DNA from: a bacterium
GTDB lineage: Bacteria; Zhuqueibacterota; QNDG01; JAFGCO01
Assembly (NCBI GenBank): GCA_016932575.1
Contig: JAFGCO010000021.1
Coordinates: 1-40,626 of the forward strand
Length of the DNA: 40,626 bases
Direction of reading: 5' to 3'
Part shown: positions 1 through 8,283 of the stretch, in pieces
Position numbering within the stretch: position 1 is the stretch's first letter
Layout of the letters: the number at the start of each line of letters is the position of its first letter
The notes under the pieces: generated by a model
Seen by the model: only the letters and a program-made list of their open reading frames with translations
Database searches by the model: none
Told to the model about the DNA's origin: nothing
Made by a program: the position numbers and the translations under genes

Positions 1-86
1 TGAATATTATTAATCCTTTGTGTTCTCTGTGCCTCCTCTGTGAACTCCGTGGTTTATCCTGTTTTTTTAACTTTTGATACAGCCCC
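1..86. repeat. Left copy of 86-bp terminal inverted repeat
   Basis: These 86 bases are the exact reverse complement of 40540..40625, including the seven-base T run. The core is built from imperfect 9-10-base units (CTTTGTGTT, CTCTGTGCCT, CCTCTGTGAA, CTCCGTGGTT). Similarity stops at the CCCC of the right-hand edge. Inference: a dispersed multicopy intergenic repeat at which the assembly ended. No transposase is present, so a transposon end is less likely. Confidence 0.9.
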
Positions 87-125
87 GAGGGCCCGAATTC
101 CCGGGACCGACCTGTTTAAGATCAA

Positions 126-153
126 GAACCATCCCTGTTTTCAGGGATGGTTC
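126..153. repeat. Perfect 12-bp hairpin with TTTT loop
   Basis: GAACCATCCCTG pairs perfectly with CAGGGATGGTTC around a four-T loop. No T run follows on either strand, so it is not a canonical intrinsic terminator. It could be part of the neighbouring dispersed repeat or an RNA-processing structure. Confidence 0.7.
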
Positions 154-224
154 GAAGATCAATCTCTTTGAGGAAAAACGAACCTGTCATTTACAGCACA
201 AACTTTAAGACACCATGAGCATGC

Positions 225-252
225 AAAAAACAAAAGTGCCTTTGCGCACTTT
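225..252 (-). terminator. Intrinsic terminator after the response-regulator gene
   Basis: Read on the minus strand, a 7-bp stem AAAGTGC/GCACTTT with a six-base loop is followed by TG and six Ts. It lies about 70 bases beyond the stop of the sigma-54 response regulator, the right place to end the kinase-regulator transcript. Confidence 0.6.
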
Positions 253-324
253 CTTGTTAAAAAAAGATAGTGCGATTTTATTTATCAAAGTTCATTAAAT
301 GTATAAAATCCAGTTTATCCCGGA

Positions 325-1668
325 TCAAATCTCCAGCTCCTTGATCAGCCGGTTCAGATACGTGCGCTGAATCCGGAGCCGTTTAGCCGCCTGTGTCTGA
401 TTATGATCCATCTGCTCCAGAACTTTGCGTAAATAATTTTGTTTGAATCTGAGAATGGCGGTTTCCCACGGCAATCCGGTTTCAACCTCCTGAAAAGAAG
501 CGCCTCCTGTAAGAGGCGGTAACAGATCCGGAGTGATATCTGAATTTTTAGAAAGCGCCACGGCCCGCTCGATTACATTGCCCAGTTCACGAATATTGCC
601 CGGCCAGTGGTATTTTTTTAAAGCATCCATTGTCTCCTCGCTGACCGAAAGTTTGTCTTTTTGCATAGCGCGGCCATGTTTTTCAATAAAATAATTGACC
701 AGCACAGGAACATCACCGGGCCGTTCCCGTAACGGCGGCAGAACCACAGACACAACATTGATCCTGTAAAATAAATCTTCCCGGAATCTTCCTTCCCGGA
801 CTTCCTGCTGAAGGTCCTTGTGTGTCGCACAAATTAACCGGACATCGGTTTTCATCGTGTCCACCCCGCCGACACGCTGAAACTCGCCGTATTCAATCAC
901 ATGGAGCAGCTTTGCCTGAATGGCCGGCGACAGATCTCCGATTTCGTCCAGAAAAACCGTGCCGGTATCGGCCATTTCAAAACGTCCCTTTTTCTGTGCC
1001 ACGGCCCCGGTAAAGGCGCCTTTTTCATGACCGAAAAGATCCGATTCCATCAGCTGCTCGGACAGGGTCGTACAATTGACCTGAATAAAGGGACGGTTCT
1101 TGCGGTCGCTCATCTGATGGACGGCATGTGCCAGCAGCTGCTTGCCGGTGCCGCTTTCGCCCCCGATCAGAAGGGTCGTTCTGCTCCCGGCAATCTGGCC
1201 GGCAATGTCCATCACCTGTTTCATGGCTGTGCTTTCTCCCACAATCATATGGTACTGACTGTCCAGAGATTCACGTAAAAACCGGTTTTCTTCCAGGAGC
1301 CCTTTCTTTTCCAGGGCTTTTTGCACTGCAATCATAAGATGATCCGGCTTGCAGGGTTTCGGTAAAAAATCAAAAGCCCCGAGTTTCATGGCCTCCACCG
1401 CCTGCTCGACTGAGCCGTGGGCGGTCAGAATAATTACAGGAATCTCCATCGAGCGGTCCCGCATGCGCTTCAGGACTGTCATGCCTCCCATCTCCGGCAT
1501 CTGCAGATCCAGCAGAAGCAGATCCACGGATGCCTTTTCCAGAATTTTCAGGGCCTCTTTTCCGTTTTCGGCCAGTTGAACCTGATATTTGCCGGCCTCC
1601 AGCCTGTCGCGTAACAGCATGCGAATCTGAAAGTCATCGTCTGTGATCAGAATTGTGGAAGCAGCCAT
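325..1668 (-). CDS. Sigma-54-dependent response regulator, NtrC/AtoC type
   Basis: Cytoplasmic output half of a two-component pair: phosphorylated by its kinase, it should activate sigma-54 RNA polymerase by ATP hydrolysis. Seen in the 447-residue product: a receiver domain with acidic cluster D10-D12, phospho-acceptor D54 (LLLLDLQMP), T82 and K104; an AAA+ domain with Walker A GESGTGK (170-176) and the sigma-54 contact loop GAFTGA (217-222); and a C-terminal Fis-type helix-turn-helix (NQTQAAKRLRIQRTYLNRLI). Two adjacent ATGs occur. The second (1668) is preferred because GGAG then lies 5 bases upstream rather than 2. It follows the kinase gene by about 50 bases on the same strand, so the two probably form an operon. 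The target genes are unknown; the only sigma-54-like promoter noticed in the window is before the TonB receptor at 34193. Confidence 0.95.
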   Translation of the reverse strand: MAASTILITDDDFQIRMLLRDRLEAGKYQVQLAENGKEALKILEKASVDLLLLDLQMPEMGGMTVLKRMRDRSMEIPVIILTAHGSVEQAVEAMKLGAFDFLPKPCKPDHLMIAVQKALEKKGLLEENRFLRESLDSQYHMIVGESTAMKQVMDIAGQIAGSRTTLLIGGESGTGKQLLAHAVHQMSDRKNRPFIQVNCTTLSEQLMESDLFGHEKGAFTGAVAQKKGRFEMADTGTVFLDEIGDLSPAIQAKLLHVIEYGEFQRVGGVDTMKTDVRLICATHKDLQQEVREGRFREDLFYRINVVSVVLPPLRERPGDVPVLVNYFIEKHGRAMQKDKLSVSEETMDALKKYHWPGNIRELGNVIERAVALSKNSDITPDLLPPLTGGASFQEVETGLPWETAILRFKQNYLRKVLEQMDHNQTQAAKRLRIQRTYLNRLIKELEI

Positions 1669-1720
1669 CATGTCTCCAAATGATTGGTGAATCTTTTTTA
1701 CTACAATTTCATAACATATA

Positions 1721-4183
1721 CTAACCGGCCTTGGGCAGCATCAAACGGAATATACTCCCCTTGCCCGCCTCACTCTCGACACAAATACTGCCGTTCTGCA
1801 GCTCCACCAGTTTTTTAACAATATGGAGCCCCAGACCCAGCCCTTTTTCCCGTGCGCCCTTGTCTTTTCGCACCCGTTCAAACCTCTGGAAAATCAGGTC
1901 CTTTTTTTCTGGCGGGATACCGGGACCAGAATCAATAATTGAGATGACAGTCCTGTCCTCCTCCGACCCTGTTTCAATCCGGACCGTTGTTTCAGGCGGT
2001 GAATATTTAATGGCGTTATCGATCAGATTCGTGCAAACTGCCTGCAGGCAGTCCCGGTCTGCGACTGCCATTTCCGTTCCTGTTTTATCGTCCAGGCAGA
2101 TCTGTTTTTTATCTGCCAGGGGTTTAAGTGACTGCACGACCTGTTGGATCATTTCGGCAACAGACAGGGACTCGGGAAATATCTCAACCTTTCCCGCTTC
2201 AATGGAAGTGATATCCAAAAGGTTCTCGATCATGCGGCTGAGATGCCGGCTGCTCTCGCAAATGCCCAGCAGGTAATTCTGAATTTTTTGCGAAGGCTTT
2301 TCCGGAATGCCATCCAGTAAATTTTGTATGGCCCATTCAATGGAAGCAAGCGGTGTCCGCAATTCGTGGGATACGTGAGAGACGAACTCCGATTTAAGCT
2401 GGCTGAGCATTTCATGCTTTTCTTTCTCTGCCCGCTCCATAATCATCGCTTCCTGAAGCCGTAAGTGCTCGAGGACCATAAATCCTTCTACCGCCATCTG
2501 TGTCAGCAGAGACAGATCGTCCGCAGCAAAGCGCAGACCTGAGCGCTTGGGCCCCAGCAGCAGCAATCCTTCCAGTTTTTCCTGAATAAAAATAGGGATG
2601 ACAAGCTCGATCTGAATATTCGGAAAAATGTAACGGGCAGGGAAAGTCTCTTCCTCTGCCAATTCATCGCGTCCTTCGCGGATCTGCGCCTTGCCTGTTT
2701 TCGTGATCTGTTTCAGTAGTTCGTGATCTTTAGACAAAGAATATTTTTTTTGGTTTGTTATGGAAATTCCCCGGCCTCCTGCTAAAATCATTTTCGATCT
2801 TGCCTGATTCCAATGCATAATCAGAATACAATGCGTGGGTATCACTTCATCCATGGCATCTAAAATCAGATTCAATGCGGATTCACGGTCATGCGCAGTC
2901 ATTAATTTCTGACTCAATGCCTGAATGGCCAGATGGTAATTGAATTTAATCCGGTAAAATGTTTTATCTACAAAAAACTGTATACGCTGTTTAAGCGGGG
3001 AGAAAATCAGCGCAGCAAACAGTGTATACAATATCGTCAGCAAATGACTGGCTCCCGGAGAAATGATATGCAGATAATGTGAGGCCAGTCCGGCAACCAG
3101 CAGGTAAAGGATAACAATCAATCCGGTGACAATGGTATAGACAATGCTCCGATTGATAATGATCTCGATATCCATGGCCCTGTAACGGACAATGGAAAAG
3201 GCCACAGACAAAGGCACAAGCATCATGGCCAGATAGTTGACCTCGTTTGGAATCAACGGCGCGAATCCGAAAATTTGAGGAAGCATCCAGAGAAAGACAA
3301 ACGGTGTTAATCCCAGTGCGGTGCCCCAGAGAATCCACTGCACTTTATTTCTGTTAGCCTCGGTTTTTGCCTGAAAATAAGAATGCACAAGACAGAGCAG
3401 GCTGCTGATAAAACCCACGGTAAAAAGAAGATGCAGACTCCGAAATAATGAATAAAAAAAGCGATGCCGGTCCGCATCATCCTGCAGAATCGCCTGAAAA
3501 TATCCGATTTCAATCAATCCCATGACAACCAGGCCGGGAACAAACAATAAAGCATAAAGCCATCTGAACCGTTTGAAAATCCGTTTCTCATCAGGATAAA
3601 CCGCAGAAAAATAACAAATCAGACCCGGAATCAATGGATATAAAACGAAATACATCGCAGGCAGCAGGTAGCCAATCCATTCATGACCGTAGGGCCGCCC
3701 CGGCCAGATCATGATAATGGCCGTTCCACTGACAATGCTCATCCAGGCAAATACACGGGCAGCATGCTCATCGTGCTTCGCCCAGAACACAAAAATCCCT
3801 ATCCCCCAGAAGAAAAGCCCAAGCAGCAGATTGATGGCCTGAAATGTATGGCTGAAACGTGGGGTGAGGATCGTTTGGATAGAATGATCTTTTCCTTCAC
3901 GTTTGATATCGATTTGGATGGAATCTCCGGCACGGAGACGATCAAGAACAAATTCCACATGATCAGAGTCTGTCACCTGCCGTCCCTGAATGGCAGCCAG
4001 AATATCACCCGATTTCAGCAGCGGATTGGTCGTATTATAGAGAACAACATGGGCATTCCTGCTTTTCCATTGAAATCCAGCACCCGGCCTCAGCCGCGTA
4101 CGCCATAATCCGACGAGTCCCAGAACAAGAAGAAGAGAAGCGGCACTGAAAAAAACGGCTTTTCGGACAGTCTTTGCACGCAT
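1721..4183 (-). CDS. Membrane sensor histidine kinase (PDZ-like, multi-TM, GAF, HisKA, HATPase)
   Basis: Partner kinase of the downstream sigma-54 regulator. The 820 residues show one N-terminal membrane segment and a PDZ-like domain (about 35-105, LKSGDILAAIQG...). A block of about seven hydrophobic segments follows (about 110-370), then a GAF-like region (about 420-570). The HisKA motif SHELRTPL has its phospho-acceptor at H606. The ATPase domain has an N box (NLIDNAIKYSP), G1 (DSGPGIP) and G2 (GLGLGLHIVKK). The start is supported by GAGG seven bases upstream. A sigma-70-like promoter lies about 100 bases before the start. The PDZ-like module between membrane segments suggests sensing of an envelope protein or peptide, which is inference. 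The ligand cannot be read from the sequence. Confidence 0.93.
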   Translation of the reverse strand: MRAKTVRKAVFFSAASLLLVLGLVGLWRTRLRPGAGFQWKSRNAHVVLYNTTNPLLKSGDILAAIQGRQVTDSDHVEFVLDRLRAGDSIQIDIKREGKDHSIQTILTPRFSHTFQAINLLLGLFFWGIGIFVFWAKHDEHAARVFAWMSIVSGTAIIMIWPGRPYGHEWIGYLLPAMYFVLYPLIPGLICYFSAVYPDEKRIFKRFRWLYALLFVPGLVVMGLIEIGYFQAILQDDADRHRFFYSLFRSLHLLFTVGFISSLLCLVHSYFQAKTEANRNKVQWILWGTALGLTPFVFLWMLPQIFGFAPLIPNEVNYLAMMLVPLSVAFSIVRYRAMDIEIIINRSIVYTIVTGLIVILYLLVAGLASHYLHIISPGASHLLTILYTLFAALIFSPLKQRIQFFVDKTFYRIKFNYHLAIQALSQKLMTAHDRESALNLILDAMDEVIPTHCILIMHWNQARSKMILAGGRGISITNQKKYSLSKDHELLKQITKTGKAQIREGRDELAEEETFPARYIFPNIQIELVIPIFIQEKLEGLLLLGPKRSGLRFAADDLSLLTQMAVEGFMVLEHLRLQEAMIMERAEKEKHEMLSQLKSEFVSHVSHELRTPLASIEWAIQNLLDGIPEKPSQKIQNYLLGICESSRHLSRMIENLLDITSIEAGKVEIFPESLSVAEMIQQVVQSLKPLADKKQICLDDKTGTEMAVADRDCLQAVCTNLIDNAIKYSPPETTVRIETGSEEDRTVISIIDSGPGIPPEKKDLIFQRFERVRKDKGAREKGLGLGLHIVKKLVELQNGSICVESEAGKGSIFRLMLPKAG

Positions 4184-4514
4184 AAAGGATCCTCACAAAG
4201 CTTACAGCAGTGCATTATCCAATTGACCTTGTATACGGACACAGTATGATCGATACATGGAGAATTCGTTAAAACTATTCAATAATGGGAGTTATTTGTT
4301 ACAAAGTCAAGAAAAAACTGCAGAAAAAATTGACTGATACAATCCGGTTTATATTTTGAAGTGAATTATGTTTTTTTTATCTTGTCATTGATACTGTCAA
4401 TATATTTTAAATCATTAGAAACGGATTCTTAATAAAAGGCATGAGAAAATTAATAAAAACAAAGTTGGCGTTCACAGGGACAATGAATAAAGGTCATATG
4501 AACTGGGGGGATTT
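4184..4514. other. Divergent intergenic region, kinase gene and HEAT-like gene
   Basis: This AT-rich spacer separates divergently transcribed genes. The left side holds a good minus-strand sigma-70-like promoter (4282-4310). An imperfect inverted motif ATTGA-TACTG-TCAAT lies near 4386-4400. No convincing promoter was found for the plus-strand gene. Confidence 0.5.
4282..4310 (-). promoter_or_regulatory. Sigma-70-like promoter of the two-component operon
   Basis: On the minus strand TTGACT is followed, after exactly 17 bases, by CATTAT. This would give a leader of roughly 90 bases before the kinase ATG. The call rests on consensus resemblance and position only. Confidence 0.4.
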
Positions 4515-5141
4515 ATGTCCGTTTTAACAAAACTGTCCTCTTATCAGGGAATGAAAAACGATGTTCCCAATCAAATGCTGGCCCGGGAACTTGCGTATAA
4601 TAATGATACGGAAGGAATCAGGGAAATCGCGGAAAATCTCTGGTCTGATGACAAAGCGGTCCAGAGCGACTGTATCAAAGTACTGTATGAAGTCGGATAT
4701 ATCAAACCGGGGCTCATTGCCGGATATGTGAACGATTATATTCGGCTTTTAAGCAGCAGAAACAACCGGCTGGTATGGGGCGGGATGATTGCATTGTCCA
4801 CCATTGCCGATTTAAAGGCAGAGGAAATATTTAATAACCGCGAAAGAATCATGACTGCCATTGAAAAGGGATCTGTCATTACAGTCGATGCAGGAATCAA
4901 AACCCTGTCCAGGGTAGCGGCTTCCGGAGAACACACCAGTAAAATCCTGTTTCCGTATCTTATCGGGCGTCTGAAAATCTGCCGGCCGAAAAGTGTGGCA
5001 CAATATTCGGAAAGTATCTTTTGCGCGGTGACAGATAAGAATAAAATGCAGTTTATCAACGTGCTGAATGAGCGAAAGAATGATTTAAAAGACTCCCAAT
5101 TAAGGCGGGTAAATCAATTACTGAAAAAAATGCCATCATAA
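4515..5141 (+). CDS. HEAT/ARM-like helical repeat protein
   Basis: A 208-residue soluble protein with no signal peptide or membrane segment. The sequence is almost entirely predicted-helix pairs with HEAT-like spacing (DDKAVQSDCIKVLYEVGYIKPGLI..., NRLVWGGMIALSTIADLKAEEIF..., VITVDAGIKTLSRVAASGEH...). Such solenoids usually mediate protein-protein contact; no catalytic motif is visible. A G-rich ribosome site (GGGGGG) sits four bases before the ATG. It is followed by the split-barrel gene in the same direction, about 85 bases from its preferred start, so co-transcription is possible. The specific role is unknown. Confidence 0.8.
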   Translation: MSVLTKLSSYQGMKNDVPNQMLARELAYNNDTEGIREIAENLWSDDKAVQSDCIKVLYEVGYIKPGLIAGYVNDYIRLLSSRNNRLVWGGMIALSTIADLKAEEIFNNRERIMTAIEKGSVITVDAGIKTLSRVAASGEHTSKILFPYLIGRLKICRPKSVAQYSESIFCAVTDKNKMQFINVLNERKNDLKDSQLRRVNQLLKKMPS

Positions 5142-5226
5142 ATTTTGAATATCAACCGTTTTTAATTAAATTATGAATATATTCATGCTCCCAACCCGTC
5201 ATTTCTATCAAGAAAGGAAACATGAA

Positions 5227-5604
5227 ATGCCTGCATTACCGGAAAAAGTCTGTCAAGCCTGGGAAAATCGGGAAGGCCCCGTTGTATTTTCGACCGTAGA
5301 TGAAAACGGAATCCCAAATGCCATCTATGTCACATGTGTGTCAAAATACAATGAAGATACAATCGTTTTGGCGAATAATTACTTTGAAAAAACCCTGAAA
5401 AATATTAAGTCGGGCAGTCCGGGCTCCGTTCTTTTTATCACCAAAGACTGGACCTCTTATCAGATCAAGGGACGCATTGAATACCACACAGAGGGACCGG
5501 TGTTTGATGATATGAAAACATGGAATCCGAACGAACATCCCGGCCACGCGGCTACCGCGGTCAAAGTGGAATCTGTTTATTCTGGAGAAACGAAACTTTT
5601 ATAA
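5227..5604 (+). CDS. Pyridoxamine 5'-phosphate oxidase-like split-barrel flavoprotein
   Basis: A small (125-residue) protein of the FMN-binding split-barrel superfamily. It begins with a helix (LPEKVCQAWENREG) followed by the typical strand set PVVFSTVDENGIPNAIYVTCVSKYNEDTIVLANNYFEKTLKNI and then GSVLFITKDWTSYQIKGRIEYHTEG. Members bind FMN, F420 or heme and are often redox or detoxification proteins of unknown substrate. The upstream in-frame ATG at 5173 lacks a ribosome site. The ATG at 5227 has AAGGA eight bases before it and matches the usual family N-terminus, so it was chosen. Confidence 0.8.
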   Translation: MPALPEKVCQAWENREGPVVFSTVDENGIPNAIYVTCVSKYNEDTIVLANNYFEKTLKNIKSGSPGSVLFITKDWTSYQIKGRIEYHTEGPVFDDMKTWNPNEHPGHAATAVKVESVYSGETKLL

Positions 5605-5674
5605 TATACGATTGCTTTGCATTATTTTATTTATTTGCCTTTTATCATCAAATGCATTTAAATCGTTTGTTTAT

Positions 5675-6778
5675 TCAGGCGTCCGGCAGTTCTGTTAATG
5701 CCTGAATCAATCCCCGATTCTGTTCATCCGTGCCGATCGTAATCCGCAGGCAATTCGGCAGGTTGTAATTTTTAACCGGCCGCGTAATATACCCTTTCTT
5801 GAGCAATGCCTGATAATACGAATCCGCAGGTTTGCCAAAGTCGATTAAAATAAAATTGGTTTGCGAAGGATAATACTTGATTCCAAACCGCTTGAATTCA
5901 GATTGAAGATACTTTCTGCCCTTTTGATTGATTTCAATCGACTTTCGGATATGCGTCTGATCATCCAAAGCGGCCATGGCCGCGGCCTGCGCCATCCTGT
6001 TGACATTGAACGGCGGCCTGACCCGGTCCATATAGCTGATCAATGATTTATCGGAAACACCATAACCCACCCGCAGTCCGGCCAGACCGTATATTTTTGA
6101 GAATGTACGCAGAACGATAAGCCGGCTGCGATACGGGGCGTATTCCAGACCGTTCGGGATTTCGGAATTATCCACATATTCTGCATAGGCTTCATCCAGG
6201 CAAATGATAATATCCTCAGGTGTATGCGTTAGAAAATGTTCAAATTCATGAATATCAAATACACGGCCCGTCGGATTATTGGGATTGGCGAGAAAAACCA
6301 CTTTGGTCTTATCATTGATTGCCCTGTTGACGGCCGTCAGGTCATAACACAAATTATCTTTCAAGGGCACCGTGATTTCTTCCCGGTTATGAGAAATCCC
6401 GGCCAGTTTGTAGATGATAAACGATGGATCACCCGTAACAACATTTTCATCCGGTGCCACGAAGGTCCGAATAACAAACTCGATAATCTCATTGGTACCG
6501 TTGCCGATAATGAGGTTATGCGGTTCAATATCATACGGCTTAAGATGTTTTGCCAGTTTCTCTTTGAGATAGTAACAGCCGCCATCCGGATAATAATGCA
6601 TCTGCTCACAGGCGGATTTCATCACCTCAATGGCTTTGGGCGAAGGCCCCAGCGGATTTTCATTGGATGCCATTTTTATGGGATCGGCCACGCCAAGCTC
6701 ACGCTGAATCTCTTCAACAGGCTTACCCGGCTCATAGGGCCTTAAAGACTCAATATTCTGTGTGACCAGAGGTTTCAT
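5675..6778 (-). CDS. hisC: Histidinol-phosphate aminotransferase
   Basis: PLP-dependent class I/II aminotransferase converting imidazole-acetol phosphate and glutamate to histidinol phosphate and 2-oxoglutarate. The 367 residues match the normal family length. Seen: SNENPLGPSPKA near the N-terminus, the NGTNEIIEF cofactor loop, NPNNPTGRVF, the DEAYAEYV aspartate region, Schiff-base lysine K228 in RTFSKIYGLAGLRVGYG, and a C-terminal RITIGT arginine motif. AAGGA lies about nine bases before the ATG. It stands alone, without other his genes; hisF is 18 kb away, so the pathway is dispersed here. Some HisC relatives also act on aromatic amino acids, so the substrate is likely but not proven. Confidence 0.93.
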   Translation of the reverse strand: MKPLVTQNIESLRPYEPGKPVEEIQRELGVADPIKMASNENPLGPSPKAIEVMKSACEQMHYYPDGGCYYLKEKLAKHLKPYDIEPHNLIIGNGTNEIIEFVIRTFVAPDENVVTGDPSFIIYKLAGISHNREEITVPLKDNLCYDLTAVNRAINDKTKVVFLANPNNPTGRVFDIHEFEHFLTHTPEDIIICLDEAYAEYVDNSEIPNGLEYAPYRSRLIVLRTFSKIYGLAGLRVGYGVSDKSLISYMDRVRPPFNVNRMAQAAAMAALDDQTHIRKSIEINQKGRKYLQSEFKRFGIKYYPSQTNFILIDFGKPADSYYQALLKKGYITRPVKNYNLPNCLRITIGTDEQNRGLIQALTELPDA

Positions 6779-6940
6779 GGTAGAAATTCCTTATTTTGGT
6801 TTCCGACCGGATATCATTTACTTTTCTTATAAATACAACACATCAAAAATGCGATATAATAATGATCTTCAACTCGTCTGAAAAATCAGAAATTGGACTG
6901 ACATCATCAAATTCAATTTCGATGAGGAGTTCTCAGAAAA

Positions 6941-6956
6941 ATATACTTCAGTATAT
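6941..6956 (-). terminator. Weak hairpin with short T run after the barrel gene
   Basis: On the minus strand a 6-7-bp AT-rich stem (ATATAC/GTATAT) is followed directly by TTTT, about 60 bases beyond the stop of the barrel-like gene. The stem is weak, so this is tentative. Confidence 0.3.
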
Positions 6957-7014
6957 ACAATTATTTTATTTTCGTTCAATTCATGAAACGTTCTTATTTA
7001 TCTGGCGTGCAGTG

Positions 7015-7689
7015 TTAAAACCGGATTTCAATGCCGAATGCGGAATAGATCATAGGCCCCCATTTGAGCAAAGTTCCAGGATCCTGAACAAACAGAAAAC
7101 GGTTCTCCCAGCGGACAATTTTCAGAAAATGCAGCCCGAATCCAAAAGAAATGATCTTTAAAAAGCCCGTTTCATCTTTCACAGGTTCATGCCCGACTGT
7201 TTTCCAATAGGACGCGGATCTCATTTCCTGAAACTGGTAGATGGTGTTTTTAGAATCAACATGATATTTACCGATACCAAAACCCAATGAATAGGAAATA
7301 AATTTGTTTAATCCCGGAAAATTTTCCGCCTCCAGCAGAAAATAAACCATTTTAAAAGTTTCGAGCCCTTCAAATTTATAGGTCGCATAGGTTCCCGACC
7401 ATTCCCTGTAAGACACCTGATCTTCAGGCCGCCCTTCATAAGACAGCTGTCCGATCACAAGCACCGGCTGATGAAATAACCATCGCTGCCGGATTCGCAG
7501 TGCAACATAGCCGGTCGAGGCAAAAGCAAAATATCCGCGGTCCGGTCCCGCATAGCCTCCGATCATTGCAGAGAGCCCGCCAAACGGACGGGCTTCCTGC
7601 GGTCCGGTCAAATTCTGAGGGAGACACCATTCATAATAAAAAAGGAGAGTCAATAAAAACAAAATTCTGCGCAACATAGGCTTTTCCAT
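7015..7689 (-). CDS. Exported protein, probable outer-membrane beta-barrel
   Basis: No family recognised. The 224-residue product starts with a signal peptide (basic MEKPMLRR, then hydrophobic ILFLLTLLFYYEWCLP). The rest is rich in alternating aromatic/polar strands (GYVALRIRQRWLF, PVLVIGQLSYEGR, TYATYKFEGLETFKMVYFLLE, SLGFGIGKYHV, ISFGFGLHFLKI). It ends in ...FGIEIRF, a terminal phenylalanine typical of the barrel-insertion signal of outer-membrane proteins. These features suggest a small 8-10-strand barrel. The start is uncertain: neither M1 nor M5 (7677) has a strong ribosome site, with M5 slightly better. It stands apart from its neighbours. Confidence 0.7.
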   Translation of the reverse strand: MEKPMLRRILFLLTLLFYYEWCLPQNLTGPQEARPFGGLSAMIGGYAGPDRGYFAFASTGYVALRIRQRWLFHQPVLVIGQLSYEGRPEDQVSYREWSGTYATYKFEGLETFKMVYFLLEAENFPGLNKFISYSLGFGIGKYHVDSKNTIYQFQEMRSASYWKTVGHEPVKDETGFLKIISFGFGLHFLKIVRWENRFLFVQDPGTLLKWGPMIYSAFGIEIRF

Positions 7690-8283
7690 TTTTTTAAAGG
7701 TCAGATCTTTTATTCAATATAAACAGGTATCGTGATTATTCAAACCATACAGAAAATATCAAATAATATCAAGTCAGGTAACTAAAGGAAAATAATCAAT
7801 CCAGCTTGAAATCTCAAGGAAAAGTTGATGGCGCCCTTCCCCTGACATTCTCCGAAAAGGCAGTGCAAACATGGTGAATATAAACAGACTTATTTCCTAA
7901 ATTGTTATCTCGAAAGCCGCATCATCCTTTTCTTGCTTCTTGATTCTTTTGTTTTTTATCTTTGGTCTTCTTTCCTCTCCGTTTCTCCCTTTCTCCGTTT
8001 CACCATCTAAATTCATTTATCCAACGACGCCAAGACTCTGCTTGCTGCTGTTTTTGATTCTTGTTTCTTGATTCTGTTTCTTGTTTTTTGACTCTTATTT
8101 CTTGTGACTCAATGACCCAACGACACAATGACTCAAAAACTCTTTATTCCAATGTTTTCTCTCCCGCACCGCAAGAAATCCTCTCCTTTTTGTGTTTAAT
8201 CCTATGGCAGCGCTAATCCGGAGCCTGCTGGTATGGTGTTTGCTTTTTACCCACTCACTCAGGAATCAACCAAGGGAGAGATA
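7690..8283. other. Repeat-rich spacer before the large secreted enzyme
   Basis: No gene is supported. From about 7907 the sequence becomes pyrimidine-rich and phrase-like: variants of TTCTTGATTC and CTCCGTTTCTCC, then an eight-base-period array at 8107-8142. An in-frame extension of the next gene (8233-8283) is not considered coding, because a good ribosome site lies at 8274-8278. Confidence 0.6.
7907..8142. repeat. Low-complexity phrase repeats with an eight-base-period tail
   Basis: The region holds imperfect copies of TTCTTGATTCT (8053-8105) and an array of ACTCAATG/ACCCAACG/ACACAATG/ACTCAAAA with a period of eight bases (8107-8142). The same phrase set, including TCTTGTGACTC and ACCCAACGAC, recurs at 12090-12160. 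This is a dispersed intergenic repeat class, not a CRISPR: there are no unique spacers. Confidence 0.65.

Larger units (their letters stand above)
1..324. other. Gene-free left end
   Basis: No coding sequence is supported here. The stretch holds the terminal repeat (1-86), a GC-rich patch with three abutting restriction-like palindromes (about 88-106), a perfect 12-bp hairpin (126-153) without a T tract, and a probable terminator for the response-regulator gene (225-252). Confidence 0.7.
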
